From JALYIM01 sp040003205 (GTDB taxonomy: Bacteria; Acidobacteriota; Terriglobia; Terriglobales; Acidobacteriaceae): a stretch of DNA of 8,069 nt. Positions 1 through 6,328 of the stretch are shown piece after piece; within the stretch, counting starts at the first letter, position 1, and every line of letters starts with the position of its first letter. The notes under the pieces were generated by a model that was given only the letters and a program-made list of their open reading frames with translations, was not told where the DNA came from and made no database searches. The DNA is taken from assembly GCA_040003205.1 (NCBI GenBank), contig JBDUDA010000138.1, positions 1 to 8,069 on the forward strand, in the 5' to 3' direction. The position numbers and the translations under genes were made by a program.

Positions 1-64
1 AAATTCTTCGGGATTCGCCTGTTCGAAGTAGCAATGTCATGAATGTAGCTGCTGGAAGGCGGTG
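1..64. other. Unassigned left edge downstream of the SDR gene
   Basis: No hairpin followed by a T-run is visible, so there is no clear terminator after the SDR stop. Short open frames run off the edge: on the minus strand ATG at 40 leads 13 codons to the border without a clear ribosome site, and on the plus strand a frame entering from the left ends at TGA 40-42. Neither can be called a gene from this much sequence. Confidence 0.3.
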
Positions 65-817
65 CTATCTGCTGGCCAGGCCTCCAGCGGTTTCTCCGCC
101 ATCAATCGTATAAACATGACCCGTCAGGTAGGACGCTTCGTCGGAGGCCAGAAATGCGAATAGAGACGCGACTTCTTCCGGCTGGGCGTGGCGACGCAGG
201 GGGATTTTGCCATTGACCGCTTCCAGCATTTCATCGGTGTATTCGGCGCGCTGCATGGGAGTGAGCACGTATCCTGGAGCGATTGCGCACACGCGAATTT
301 GTGGGGCGAGTTCCAATGCCATGGATTTGGTCAGCTCAATCACTCCGGCTTTGGTAGCGTTATAGTCGGCGTAAAAGGGATAGCCCATGATTCCATTCGT
401 GGATGCCGTCTGAAGGATCACGCCACCGTGGTTCTCCCACATGTGGCGTGCGGCTGTCTGTGCGACGTAGAAAACTCCAGTGAGATTGACGGCGATTACC
501 TTGTCCCACTCGGCCGGAGTGATTTCCAGAAAGCTATGCCGGATGCTGATGCCGGCATTGTTGATCACGACATCGACGCCGCCCATGATTTTGATCGCGT
601 CCGAAAAAGCAGATTGCACTTGATCAAGATTTGAGACGTCAGCCTCTACCGCTCCGGCGATATTGGGAAGTTCCTGTTGCAGGCGCTTCCGGGCTTGCGC
701 ATCGTTATCGAGAATGCATACCGCGGAGCCTTCTTCCAGAAAACGCGCGGCAGTGGCGGCCCCAATGCCGCTGGCGCCGCCCGTGATGAGCACACGTTTG
801 CCTTCCAGTCCTCGCAT
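65..817 (-). CDS. SDR-family NAD(P)-dependent oxidoreductase
   Basis: This is a classical short-chain dehydrogenase/reductase of 250 residues, the usual length. It has the cofactor motif TGGASGIG (12-19), D37 at the end of the second strand (favouring NAD over NADP), D60-V61, the NNAG motif (86-89), N111, and the catalytic S139, Y152 and K156 (YNATK). The PG motif at 181-182 and the C-terminal LTGHVYTIDGG (231-241) also fit. The protein is cytoplasmic and soluble. The substrate cannot be read from sequence; glucose-1-dehydrogenase-like, 3-oxoacyl-ACP reductase-like and sugar or alcohol dehydrogenase labels are all possible. The ATG at 817 is preceded by AAGGAAGG with a 6-base gap from AAGGA, and it starts 11 bases after the RMD1-like stop, so the two may be co-transcribed. 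It has no obvious link to respiration. Confidence 0.95.
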   Translation of the reverse strand: MRGLEGKRVLITGGASGIGAATAARFLEEGSAVCILDNDAQARKRLQQELPNIAGAVEADVSNLDQVQSAFSDAIKIMGGVDVVINNAGISIRHSFLEITPAEWDKVIAVNLTGVFYVAQTAARHMWENHGGVILQTASTNGIMGYPFYADYNATKAGVIELTKSMALELAPQIRVCAIAPGYVLTPMQRAEYTDEMLEAVNGKIPLRRHAQPEEVASLFAFLASDEASYLTGHVYTIDGGETAGGLASR

Positions 818-820
818 GAA

Positions 821-828
821 CCTTCCTT
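821..828 (-). promoter_or_regulatory. Shine-Dalgarno site of the SDR gene
   Basis: The minus strand reads AAGGAAGG, TTC, ATG. The AAGGA core is 6 bases from the start codon. It fills most of the 11-base gap after the upstream gene, so no separate promoter fits there. Confidence 0.6.
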
Positions 829-1980
829 TTATATGGGTTTGCCGCGAAATACGTAGATGAGTTCGATGATCAGAATGACTACTACCATCAGCTCGAGGAC
901 GAAAGCCCGGCTCTGATTAAACTGGTCCACCATGAAGCGGTAGAGTTCTTCGGCGGTGCGAATCTTTTGCGTAACTAAGTTCTTGTAATCGGGCACCCCA
1001 ACCTTAGAAGCGGCCAGCTTATATAAACGCGCGGAGAACATGTCGCTGAGAAACTTGATGGCATTGTCGGCGTGCTCGGTCAGTTCGCTTACGTCGAGCA
1101 ATACGGTGTGCAGCTTGGTGGCTGCCCTCGCCAGCCTCCAGCGTGCCAGCATGCCGGTTCCCTGATCGAGGAATGAGTAGACTCCGTCGAGCTCAAGTGT
1201 GAGTAGCTGGTCGTAGTGGCGAAACTCCAGCAACTGAGAGTTCGCATATTCGAGCAGTTGAATTGCAGTTTCCGCACCGCTCGCGCTGTCGTAAAGGAAG
1301 GCAGCGTTCCATCCGATGACGGCCAGATCGTTGGGATAGTAAGAAATCCGAGACTGTAGAATTTCGTTGCGCTCGCCCTCGGAAAGCTGGGCTTCCTCTC
1401 CGCGAACAATCTGGGCGATGCGTGGTCCGTGAGAGGCGACCAGCTCCGCTGCCGAGGGCGATCCCTGAATTTCGCGAACGTGAAAGATAAAATAATCTTC
1501 GTTCAGCCACTCTCCGTATGGCTTGATTAGCGCCGGGGCGGAGCGCGCCAGCTTCTCGCGCACAATCGTGGTGGCATGACGCTCGAAGTCTACGTTAGAG
1601 ATCCAGCGGCTGCCCAGTTGGACCAGCATGTCCCAATCGCCGGAAAATGGCAGCTCGAAGACCACGCTGATGACTCCATAGTCGTAGTACTTCACTTGAC
1701 TCTGAAGCTGCTCTCCGCTTTCCAAAGTCAGCGTGTCAATGGGCTCGACCACGGGCGGACGTTGATAACGAATGTAGCTCGGCGCGGGATGTTTGAGACT
1801 GGGATGCTCCAGCGTACGGGCGCCAAAAATCTTGCGGAGTTCGTCGAGGCGTATTTCTTCGCCCACGTCGAATTGAATGAGGACTCGGACAGAGCCTTCG
1901 ATTAAGGGTCCAGCATCGGGGCCTGCAAGGTCGGCGGCTTGTTGGGTTAGGACCTCAGAGCGCTCGACGCTATTCGACAT
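829..1980 (-). CDS. C-terminally anchored protein resembling the RMD1/DUF155 family
   Basis: The 383-residue product is largely soluble with one hydrophobic helix at the very end (about 359-377, LELMVVVILIIELIYVF) and a short RGKPI tail, so it is probably tail-anchored with the bulk in the cytoplasm. The N-terminal half has KYYDYGVISVVFELPF (97-112), the middle has YPNDLAVIGWNAAFLYD (215-231), and an alpha-helical segment runs from about 236 to 358, including LLEYANSQLLEFRHYDQLL (242-260). The Y-YGV strand, the long helices and the final R...LEL..V.LI..E helix recall RMD1/RMND1 (DUF155), which are mitochondrial inner-membrane proteins in eukaryotes. I judge this by eye, so the family call is tentative. 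An in-frame TGA sits two codons before ATG 1980, fixing the start no further upstream; no good ribosome site is visible. It lies 25 bases after the zinc-ribbon stop. Confidence 0.8.
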   Translation of the reverse strand: MSNSVERSEVLTQQAADLAGPDAGPLIEGSVRVLIQFDVGEEIRLDELRKIFGARTLEHPSLKHPAPSYIRYQRPPVVEPIDTLTLESGEQLQSQVKYYDYGVISVVFELPFSGDWDMLVQLGSRWISNVDFERHATTIVREKLARSAPALIKPYGEWLNEDYFIFHVREIQGSPSAAELVASHGPRIAQIVRGEEAQLSEGERNEILQSRISYYPNDLAVIGWNAAFLYDSASGAETAIQLLEYANSQLLEFRHYDQLLTLELDGVYSFLDQGTGMLARWRLARAATKLHTVLLDVSELTEHADNAIKFLSDMFSARLYKLAASKVGVPDYKNLVTQKIRTAEELYRFMVDQFNQSRAFVLELMVVVILIIELIYVFRGKPI

Positions 1981-2005
1981 GGATCACAATTCGAACTCGG
2001 ACGGG

Positions 2006-2629
2006 TTAGTAACTGCTACTCCCCGTCTTTCTGCCGGTGACGGTGGCGATGTGGATTCGCGTCTTGCCATCCTGCGGCTCGATGTTGATGGTGACAACAT
2101 TCTTCTTGTCGGTGGAAACAATGCTGTAGTGATCTCCGTCGGAGACCGAGACGCGCGCGTCTGGCATTTTAGATTTGTAAAACTCACCCACCTTTTCGGC
2201 GGGATCATCGCTCTCGAATTCAGCGGCGACGGTATGCATGCCGCCGATCCGCAGGCTGGCAGCGTTCCCTTTGAGAGCGCGCGCACCCGGATACAAATCA
2301 ATTCCCAGGTTGCGCACGGCCTCGCTGGCATCGTCGGTGCTTTCGACACTTCCAAATGGAGTATCAACCCGGACGTTGCCGCCATTATTTTCGATGTGAC
2401 TGTGGCGCGCGATCTTCCAGGCCACGAAGGCTGTGGACATTGCCGCTAGAAGGCCTAATCCAATGATGACGGCGACGGCGATTAGTATGACCTTAAGGGC
2501 ATTGCTCTTTTGAGCGGGTGCCGGAGTCAGGCTGGAAGCAGACGCGGCGCCAAGCACCGGCTTGCCGCACTTAGGACAGAATTTTGCGCCACCCTCGACG
2601 GTGGAACCACATGAATTGCAGAATGCCAT
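2006..2629 (-). CDS. Zinc-ribbon membrane protein with an extracytoplasmic C-terminal domain
   Basis: The 207-residue product starts with a four-cysteine zinc ribbon (C4, C7, C18, C21 in FCNSCG and FCPKCG), like the zinc_ribbon_2/DZR families. A Ser/Ala/Pro/Thr linker (about 28-42) leads to one membrane helix (45-71). Because the ribbon is expected in the cytoplasm, residues 72-207 are probably outside. That domain contains DLYPGAR (111-117) and ESDDPAEKVGEFYKSKMPDA (139-158), then beta-rich sequence to the end. I recall the YPGA plus F.(T/S).DP..KV..FY pattern from uncharacterised acidobacterial zinc-ribbon proteins; no function is known to me. The start is ATG 2629 with GAGGTG 5 bases upstream. 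It is not a recognised oxidase component. It could share the oxidase transcript or start a separate one with the two genes after it. Confidence 0.85.
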   Translation of the reverse strand: MAFCNSCGSTVEGGAKFCPKCGKPVLGAASASSLTPAPAQKSNALKVILIAVAVIIGLGLLAAMSTAFVAWKIARHSHIENNGGNVRVDTPFGSVESTDDASEAVRNLGIDLYPGARALKGNAASLRIGGMHTVAAEFESDDPAEKVGEFYKSKMPDARVSVSDGDHYSIVSTDKKNVVTINIEPQDGKTRIHIATVTGRKTGSSSY

Positions 2630-2711
2630 TTGTCACCTCGGGGATGCGAGAACAGCAGAAAGCCCTTATAAAGGTTGGAGTATATAGTAACTCCGCCTCA
2701 GCGGGCGCACC
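2630..2711 (-). other. Intergenic gap after the oxidase operon with three short inverted repeats
   Basis: This is the only sizeable gap in the window. In transcription order there is a 6-base stem around the subunit IV stop (CGCACC at 2726-2721 pairing with GGTGCG at 2711-2706), then CCGC-TGAG-GCGG (2704-2693), then GGAGT/ACTCC (2694-2677) with an 8-base loop. None is followed by a T-run, so there is no canonical intrinsic terminator; processing, weak termination or transcript protection are possible. TATAAG at 2670-2665 could be a -10 box for the downstream genes, but I find no convincing -35 box. The gap ends with GAGGTG, a good ribosome site for the zinc-ribbon gene. Confidence 0.35.
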
Positions 2712-2726
2712 TTAACCGAGGGTGCG
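2706..2726 (-). repeat. Inverted repeat straddling the subunit IV stop codon
   Basis: CGCACC at 2726-2721 and GGTGCG at 2711-2706 (minus strand) form a perfect 6-base stem with a 9-base loop that contains the TAA stop of subunit IV. It lacks a following T-run. It may be a transcript-end or processing structure, or chance. Confidence 0.35.
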
Positions 2727-2999
2727 AGTTCCGTAGTCGAATAGGCTTAAGGCCAGCAGGATGAAGAGCCAGAACACCGCAGAAATTACCACCAACTTCG
2801 TCAGTTTCTCGCTGGTATATTTCACATGCATAAAAATCAACACTACCAGCACAGCCTTCAAGGTGGCGATCGCGAGTGCAACGATGGTGTTGAGGGGGCC
2901 AAGATCAATAAATGCGACTCCGGCCGTGACTACTGTCAATACCATTAGCGCCAGCCAGATGGTGACGTATAATTTCGCCGGAATTATGTGAGCAGACAT
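2712..2999 (-). CDS. ctaF: Cytochrome c oxidase subunit IV (small caa3-type subunit, COX4_pro-like)
   Basis: The 95-residue product has three membrane helices (about 10-31, 36-58, 67-87). The middle helix carries the signature of prokaryotic subunit IV proteins, TLKAVLVVLIFMHVKY (46-61), with K48 and H58. The family is a small accessory subunit of caa3/bo3-type oxidases and has no cofactor; a role in assembly or stability is inferred from the family. It is the last gene of the II-I-III-IV oxidase order, which matches ctaCDEF of Bacillus. I chose ATG 2999 because AGGGTGA lies 5 bases before it; an in-frame GTG at 3008 would add three residues (MTT) and overlap the subunit III stop as GTGA, but has no well-spaced ribosome site. 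Confidence 0.93.
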   Translation of the reverse strand: MSAHIIPAKLYVTIWLALMVLTVVTAGVAFIDLGPLNTIVALAIATLKAVLVVLIFMHVKYTSEKLTKLVVISAVFWLFILLALSLFDYGTRTLG

Positions 3000-3004
3000 A
3001 GTTG

Positions 3005-3011
3005 TCACCCT
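3005..3011 (-). promoter_or_regulatory. Shine-Dalgarno site favouring ATG 2999 of subunit IV
   Basis: The minus strand reads AGGGTGA, CAACT, ATG. The TGA of this site is the stop codon of subunit III. The spacing suits ATG 2999, not GTG 3008, which lies inside the site. Confidence 0.55.
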
Positions 3012-3706
3012 AGCGGTTTGCGGTCAATCAGGTACAGCAACGGAAACAGGTAAATCCACACAATATCCACGAAGTGCCAATAGAGCCCGCCCATCTCAAC
3101 GGGTGTGTAATATTCCGGACCGTAGCGCCCCTTCCACGAGAAATGAGTCAGATAGAGAAAGAGACCTATGCCAATGATCATGTGAAGAGCATGCAGACCG
3201 GTCATGGCGAAATAAAGCGAGAAGAATATCTGCTCGTGCGATTGGTCGATGTGGAGCTGGGGATATTCTCTGCTGATATCGCTGGCATCGAAAGAAGGCC
3301 CTGGAATATGGTGCTCTTTGTACTTATCGTGCCACTCAATCCCTTTGATCCCCAAAAATGCGAGACCCAGAATAAGCGTGAGTATCAGCAAGATGACAAG
3401 CAGCTTGCGCTTACCCATCTGCGCAGCTCTTACACCCATTGCCACCGTTAAACTGCTGCATATCAAAACGACGGTATTAATCGCCCCGAGCCAGATGTTA
3501 ATGCTGCGGCTGCCTGCTGCGAACTCGTTGTAATAGGCCCGGCGATAGATAAGATAGGCGCAGAACATACCTCCAAAGAACATTATTTCCGTCGCCAGAA
3601 ACAACCACATACCTAATGAAGCAGCGTCTTTCTGCTGTCCCATGTCGGCGAAGTGGTGCTGTAAATCCGGCTCGTGATGTTCCACCGCGACAGAACTATC
3701 GCTCAA
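3005..3706 (-). CDS. ctaE: Cytochrome c oxidase subunit III
   Basis: Subunit III (also coxC) is a core, cofactor-free membrane subunit thought to stabilise subunit I and proton uptake into the D-channel. The product has 233 residues and five predicted helices (about 31-54, 68-92, 101-121, 159-187, 207-228), the form lacking the first two helices of seven-helix subunit III. Family signatures include GMWLFLATEIMFF (32-44), GIEW (122-125), MTGLHALHMIIG (168-179) and YWHFVDIVWIYLFPLLY (209-225). The loop at 126-157 is polar and His-rich. The start is TTG at 3706, backed by a strong AGGAGG 6 bases upstream within the end of subunit I, giving an 11-base overlap; the first in-frame ATG would be codon 22. 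The stop overlaps the alternative GTG start of subunit IV. Confidence 0.96.
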   Translation of the reverse strand: MSDSSVAVEHHEPDLQHHFADMGQQKDAASLGMWLFLATEIMFFGGMFCAYLIYRRAYYNEFAAGSRSINIWLGAINTVVLICSSLTVAMGVRAAQMGKRKLLVILLILTLILGLAFLGIKGIEWHDKYKEHHIPGPSFDASDISREYPQLHIDQSHEQIFFSLYFAMTGLHALHMIIGIGLFLYLTHFSWKGRYGPEYYTPVEMGGLYWHFVDIVWIYLFPLLYLIDRKPLG

Positions 3707-5330
3707 GCGAAACCTCCTCGGGCAAGGGGATGTTCTCGTAGTCGTAAGCTTCCCAGGTGACTACCGGAGTTTCATCAAAATTAAAAGTCGGAGGCGGTGA
3801 AGGAGTTTTCCACTCAAGCCCTGAGGCGGCCCACGGATTGTCTCCCGCTATCTTTCCATATCGCAGCGACCACAGGAAATAGACCATCGGCAGGACATAT
3901 CCCACGGCAAGAATCGTGGAGCCTGCGGTGGACATGACATTCAGCACCTGAAATTCCGCCGGATACTGCCAGTAACGCCGCGGCATGCCCATGTATCCGA
4001 GAATGAATTGCGGAAAGAAGGTCAGATTGAATCCGATGAATACAATCAGCGCTGCCAGTCGGCCCCACGATTCGGGATACATGCGTCCGGAAATCTTGGG
4101 CCACCAGAAATGCATACCTCCGAGATAACCCATGACTGCGCCGCCCACCATAATGTAGTGGAAGTGCGCAATCACGAAGTAAGTGTCGGTGACGTGAACG
4201 TCCAAGCCAAGCGCCGCCAAAAACAAACCAGTCAGGCCACCAATGGTAAACAGGCCAATGAATCCGAAAGCGTAGAGCATGGGAGTCGAAAAAGAAATTG
4301 ACCCCTTGTACATGGTCGCTGTCCAGTTGAAGACTTTAATCGCGGAAGGCACTGCGACCAAATAGCTCAGCAATGAGAAGATGAGCGCGGCGTAAAGTGA
4401 AATCCCCGCGACGAACATGTGATGCGCCCAGACAAAGAACCCGATGACCGCGATCCCTATACTGGCCATGGCAACGGCACTGTATCCAAAAATGCGCTTG
4501 CGCGAGAAGCAGGGCACGATTTCGCTGACCACACCCATCGCAGGCAGAATCATGATGTAAACGGCCGGATGAGAATAGAACCAGAAGAGATGTTGAAAGA
4601 GCAGCGGGTCTCCACCGCGAGTGGGATCGAAAATCCCCAGATGAAAGAGCCGCTCAAAAACCACCAGCAGCAGAGTGATGGCAATTACCGGCGTGCCCAG
4701 AAGAAAAATAATACTGGTAGCGTAAGTGGACCAGATGAAGAGTGGAAGGCGCGAAAACGTCATTCCCGGGGCGCGCATACGGTGAATTGTGACGACAAAA
4801 TTCAACCCCGTCAGAATGGACGAGAAGCCATTAATAAAGATTGCCAGGCCTGCTTCGATCACGCCTGTCCTGCTAAAAGCCGTGCTCAGCGGCGTGTAGA
4901 ACGTCCAACCCGTGTCAACCCCGCCGGTCAGGACGCAATGGAGCATGAGGGCTCCGCCAAGGATGTACAGATACCAGCTGAGCAAGTTAATTTTCGGAAA
5001 GGCAAGATCTTTGGCGCCGATCATCATCGGAACGAGAAAGTTTCCCAATGTTGCCGGAATTGAAGGAATCAGGAAAAAGAACACCATGATCTGGCCATGC
5101 ATGGTGAACAGCTTGTTATAGGTGTCCGCCAAGACCAGGTCGCCGGCCGGAGTTAGAAGCTCGAGACGGATCAGGAGCGCGAAAAATCCTCCCACAAAAA
5201 AGAACACGGTGATTGAAAGCAGATACAAAAGGGCAATTCGTTTGTGGTCTGTGGTGAGCAGCCACGAGCGGACGCCATAATCGGCGTTCAGATAATTTTC
5301 GCGTTCAGTGCTAACTGCTACGGTTGCCAT
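3696..5330 (-). CDS. ctaD: Cytochrome c oxidase subunit I (haem-copper oxidase, A2-type)
   Basis: This is the catalytic subunit (also coxA), reducing oxygen to water at haem a3-CuB and pumping protons across the cytoplasmic membrane. The 544 residues contain about 12 membrane helices. Haem a ligands are H78 (FTMHGQ) and H391; the haem a3 ligand is H389 (AHFHY). CuB ligands are H254, H303 and H304, with Y258 placed for the His-Tyr crosslink (HPAVY). The D-channel is represented by N97 and D108 (IGAKDLAFPK) and the K-channel by K332 (SAIKVFNW). The helix VI glutamate of A1 oxidases is replaced: the sequence reads FYSHPAVY, so Y252-S253 provides the Tyr-Ser motif typical of A2 enzymes such as caa3. 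AAGGA lies 6 bases before the ATG, with the subunit II stop TAG in between. The 3' end overlaps the subunit III start by 11 bases. Confidence 0.98.
   Translation of the reverse strand: MATVAVSTERENYLNADYGVRSWLLTTDHKRIALLYLLSITVFFFVGGFFALLIRLELLTPAGDLVLADTYNKLFTMHGQIMVFFFLIPSIPATLGNFLVPMMIGAKDLAFPKINLLSWYLYILGGALMLHCVLTGGVDTGWTFYTPLSTAFSRTGVIEAGLAIFINGFSSILTGLNFVVTIHRMRAPGMTFSRLPLFIWSTYATSIIFLLGTPVIAITLLLVVFERLFHLGIFDPTRGGDPLLFQHLFWFYSHPAVYIMILPAMGVVSEIVPCFSRKRIFGYSAVAMASIGIAVIGFFVWAHHMFVAGISLYAALIFSLLSYLVAVPSAIKVFNWTATMYKGSISFSTPMLYAFGFIGLFTIGGLTGLFLAALGLDVHVTDTYFVIAHFHYIMVGGAVMGYLGGMHFWWPKISGRMYPESWGRLAALIVFIGFNLTFFPQFILGYMGMPRRYWQYPAEFQVLNVMSTAGSTILAVGYVLPMVYFLWSLRYGKIAGDNPWAASGLEWKTPSPPPTFNFDETPVVTWEAYDYENIPLPEEVSLER
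3713..3718 (-). promoter_or_regulatory. Strong Shine-Dalgarno site deciding the TTG start of subunit III
   Basis: The minus strand reads AGGAGG, TTTCGC, TTG. It is encoded within the Glu-Glu-Val codons near the end of subunit I. Because it is the best ribosome site in the window and is well spaced for TTG 3706, it supports that start over the ATG at codon 22. Confidence 0.72.
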
Positions 5331-5332
5331 TG

Positions 5333-6325
5333 CTATTCCTTAGGGTTCTGCGGTTGCGTCCCCGAAGTCAACGCCGCTGTTCCGGTTGCACCGGAAGGCG
5401 TCTGGCTCAACGACTTCACATATTCTACTAACGAATTCAACTGCTCTTCCGTTACCAAGCCTTGAAACACGGGCATGACTGGCTTGAAGCCGCTTACAAC
5501 TTTTGCGGTCGGGTTCAAAATAGATTCGCGCACATAATTCTCGTCCGCGACGACGGTGCGTCCATCTTCGAGCAAGACCGGCTTACCAAATATTCCAGTC
5601 AGGTTCGGACCACGACCTTGCACATCGGAACGATGGCAGGTAATGCAACCTAGCTGCTGAAACATGGTTTGTCCGTTCGCTGCCAGCGACCCGGTTGTAC
5701 CGCCGCCGCCCAGCCAAGCCTCATATTGCGAGGGTTCCATCACAACTACGGAGCCAATCATGCCGGAATGCGAAGTGCCGCAATATTCCGCGCAGAAGAG
5801 ATGGAAGGTCCCCGTCTTGGTAGCGTGAAACCAGGCTGTGGTATAGCGGCCGGGCAACACATCTTGCTTAATACGAAAAGCTGGGACGTAGAAACTGTGG
5901 ATTACGTCCTGCGATGTCATAATCATCTTCACATCGCGATCCACAGGGACGTGCAGTTCATTGATCTCGCGCTGTCCGCCAGTGTGTTGCAGCTTCCACA
6001 TCCATTGCTTAGCAACCACGTAAACTTCGTCCGCGCCACGAGGAGGGGTGCGCTCCATAAAGAAGATGAAAGCTCCCCAGACGAAGATCACAGCGAAAAC
6101 ACCCATGGGCAGCACGGACCAGGCGATTTCTAAAATTGTGGAACCATGAATTTGTTCCGCCTCGCGTCCGTGACGGCGGCGATACTTGACCGCAAAAACC
6201 GTGATTACCAGGAAAATCGCTGCGCACGTGGACAGGGACAGCAGCACCAGGAAGACGTAGAGTGCATCAACCGTCCCGGCCATGGTTGAAGCCCGTTCGG
6301 GCCAAAGTGGAAGATTTTCAAACAT
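5333..6325 (-). CDS. ctaC: Cytochrome c oxidase subunit II with fused C-terminal cytochrome c domain (caa3 type)
   Basis: This subunit (also called coxB) accepts electrons and passes them through CuA to haem a in subunit I. Two N-terminal membrane helices (about 20-46 and 66-90) are followed by the Trp-rich strand KQWMWK (106-111) and a cupredoxin domain. All CuA ligands are present: H143 (VIHSFYVP), C178, E180, C182, H186 and M189 (CAEYCGTSHSGM). From about 212 there is a class I cytochrome c domain with CITCH (C227, C230, H231) and a likely axial Met in KPVMPVFQG (M284). A Ser/Thr/Gly-rich tail ends the 330-residue protein. The fused domain makes this a caa3-type enzyme in which electrons can arrive without a separate soluble cytochrome. 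The ATG is 3 bases after the SCO stop and has no clear Shine-Dalgarno sequence, so it probably depends on coupling. No cleaved signal peptide or lipobox is obvious. Confidence 0.97.
   Translation of the reverse strand: MFENLPLWPERASTMAGTVDALYVFLVLLSLSTCAAIFLVITVFAVKYRRRHGREAEQIHGSTILEIAWSVLPMGVFAVIFVWGAFIFFMERTPPRGADEVYVVAKQWMWKLQHTGGQREINELHVPVDRDVKMIMTSQDVIHSFYVPAFRIKQDVLPGRYTTAWFHATKTGTFHLFCAEYCGTSHSGMIGSVVVMEPSQYEAWLGGGGTTGSLAANGQTMFQQLGCITCHRSDVQGRGPNLTGIFGKPVLLEDGRTVVADENYVRESILNPTAKVVSGFKPVMPVFQGLVTEEQLNSLVEYVKSLSQTPSGATGTAALTSGTQPQNPKE
5337..5341 (-). promoter_or_regulatory. Shine-Dalgarno site of subunit I
   Basis: The minus strand reads AAGGA, ATAGCA, ATG. The stop codon TAG of subunit II lies inside the spacer, so ribosomes finishing subunit II can start subunit I. 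The same AAGGAATAG arrangement occurs before the SCO gene. Confidence 0.6.
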
Positions 6326-6328
6326 ATC

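Noticed and set aside
1..42. The end of a plus-strand gene or the start of another minus-strand gene at the left edge
   Set aside because: Both frames are only about 13 codons long within the window, with no ribosome site or recognisable sequence.
1877..2449. A 190-codon open frame on the plus strand
   Set aside because: It crosses two minus-strand genes and their spacer, has no recognisable domain, and the opposite strand has a zinc ribbon, a membrane helix and a good ribosome site.
2665..2690. A sigma-70 promoter for the zinc-ribbon gene
   Set aside because: TATAAG and TATATA are present on the minus strand, but no -35 box resembling TTGACA lies 16-18 bases upstream, so I do not list it as a promoter.
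4419..5063. A 214-codon open frame on the plus strand
   Set aside because: It lies wholly antisense within subunit I. Its translation is highly charged low-complexity sequence, as expected from the reverse of codons for a hydrophobic membrane protein.
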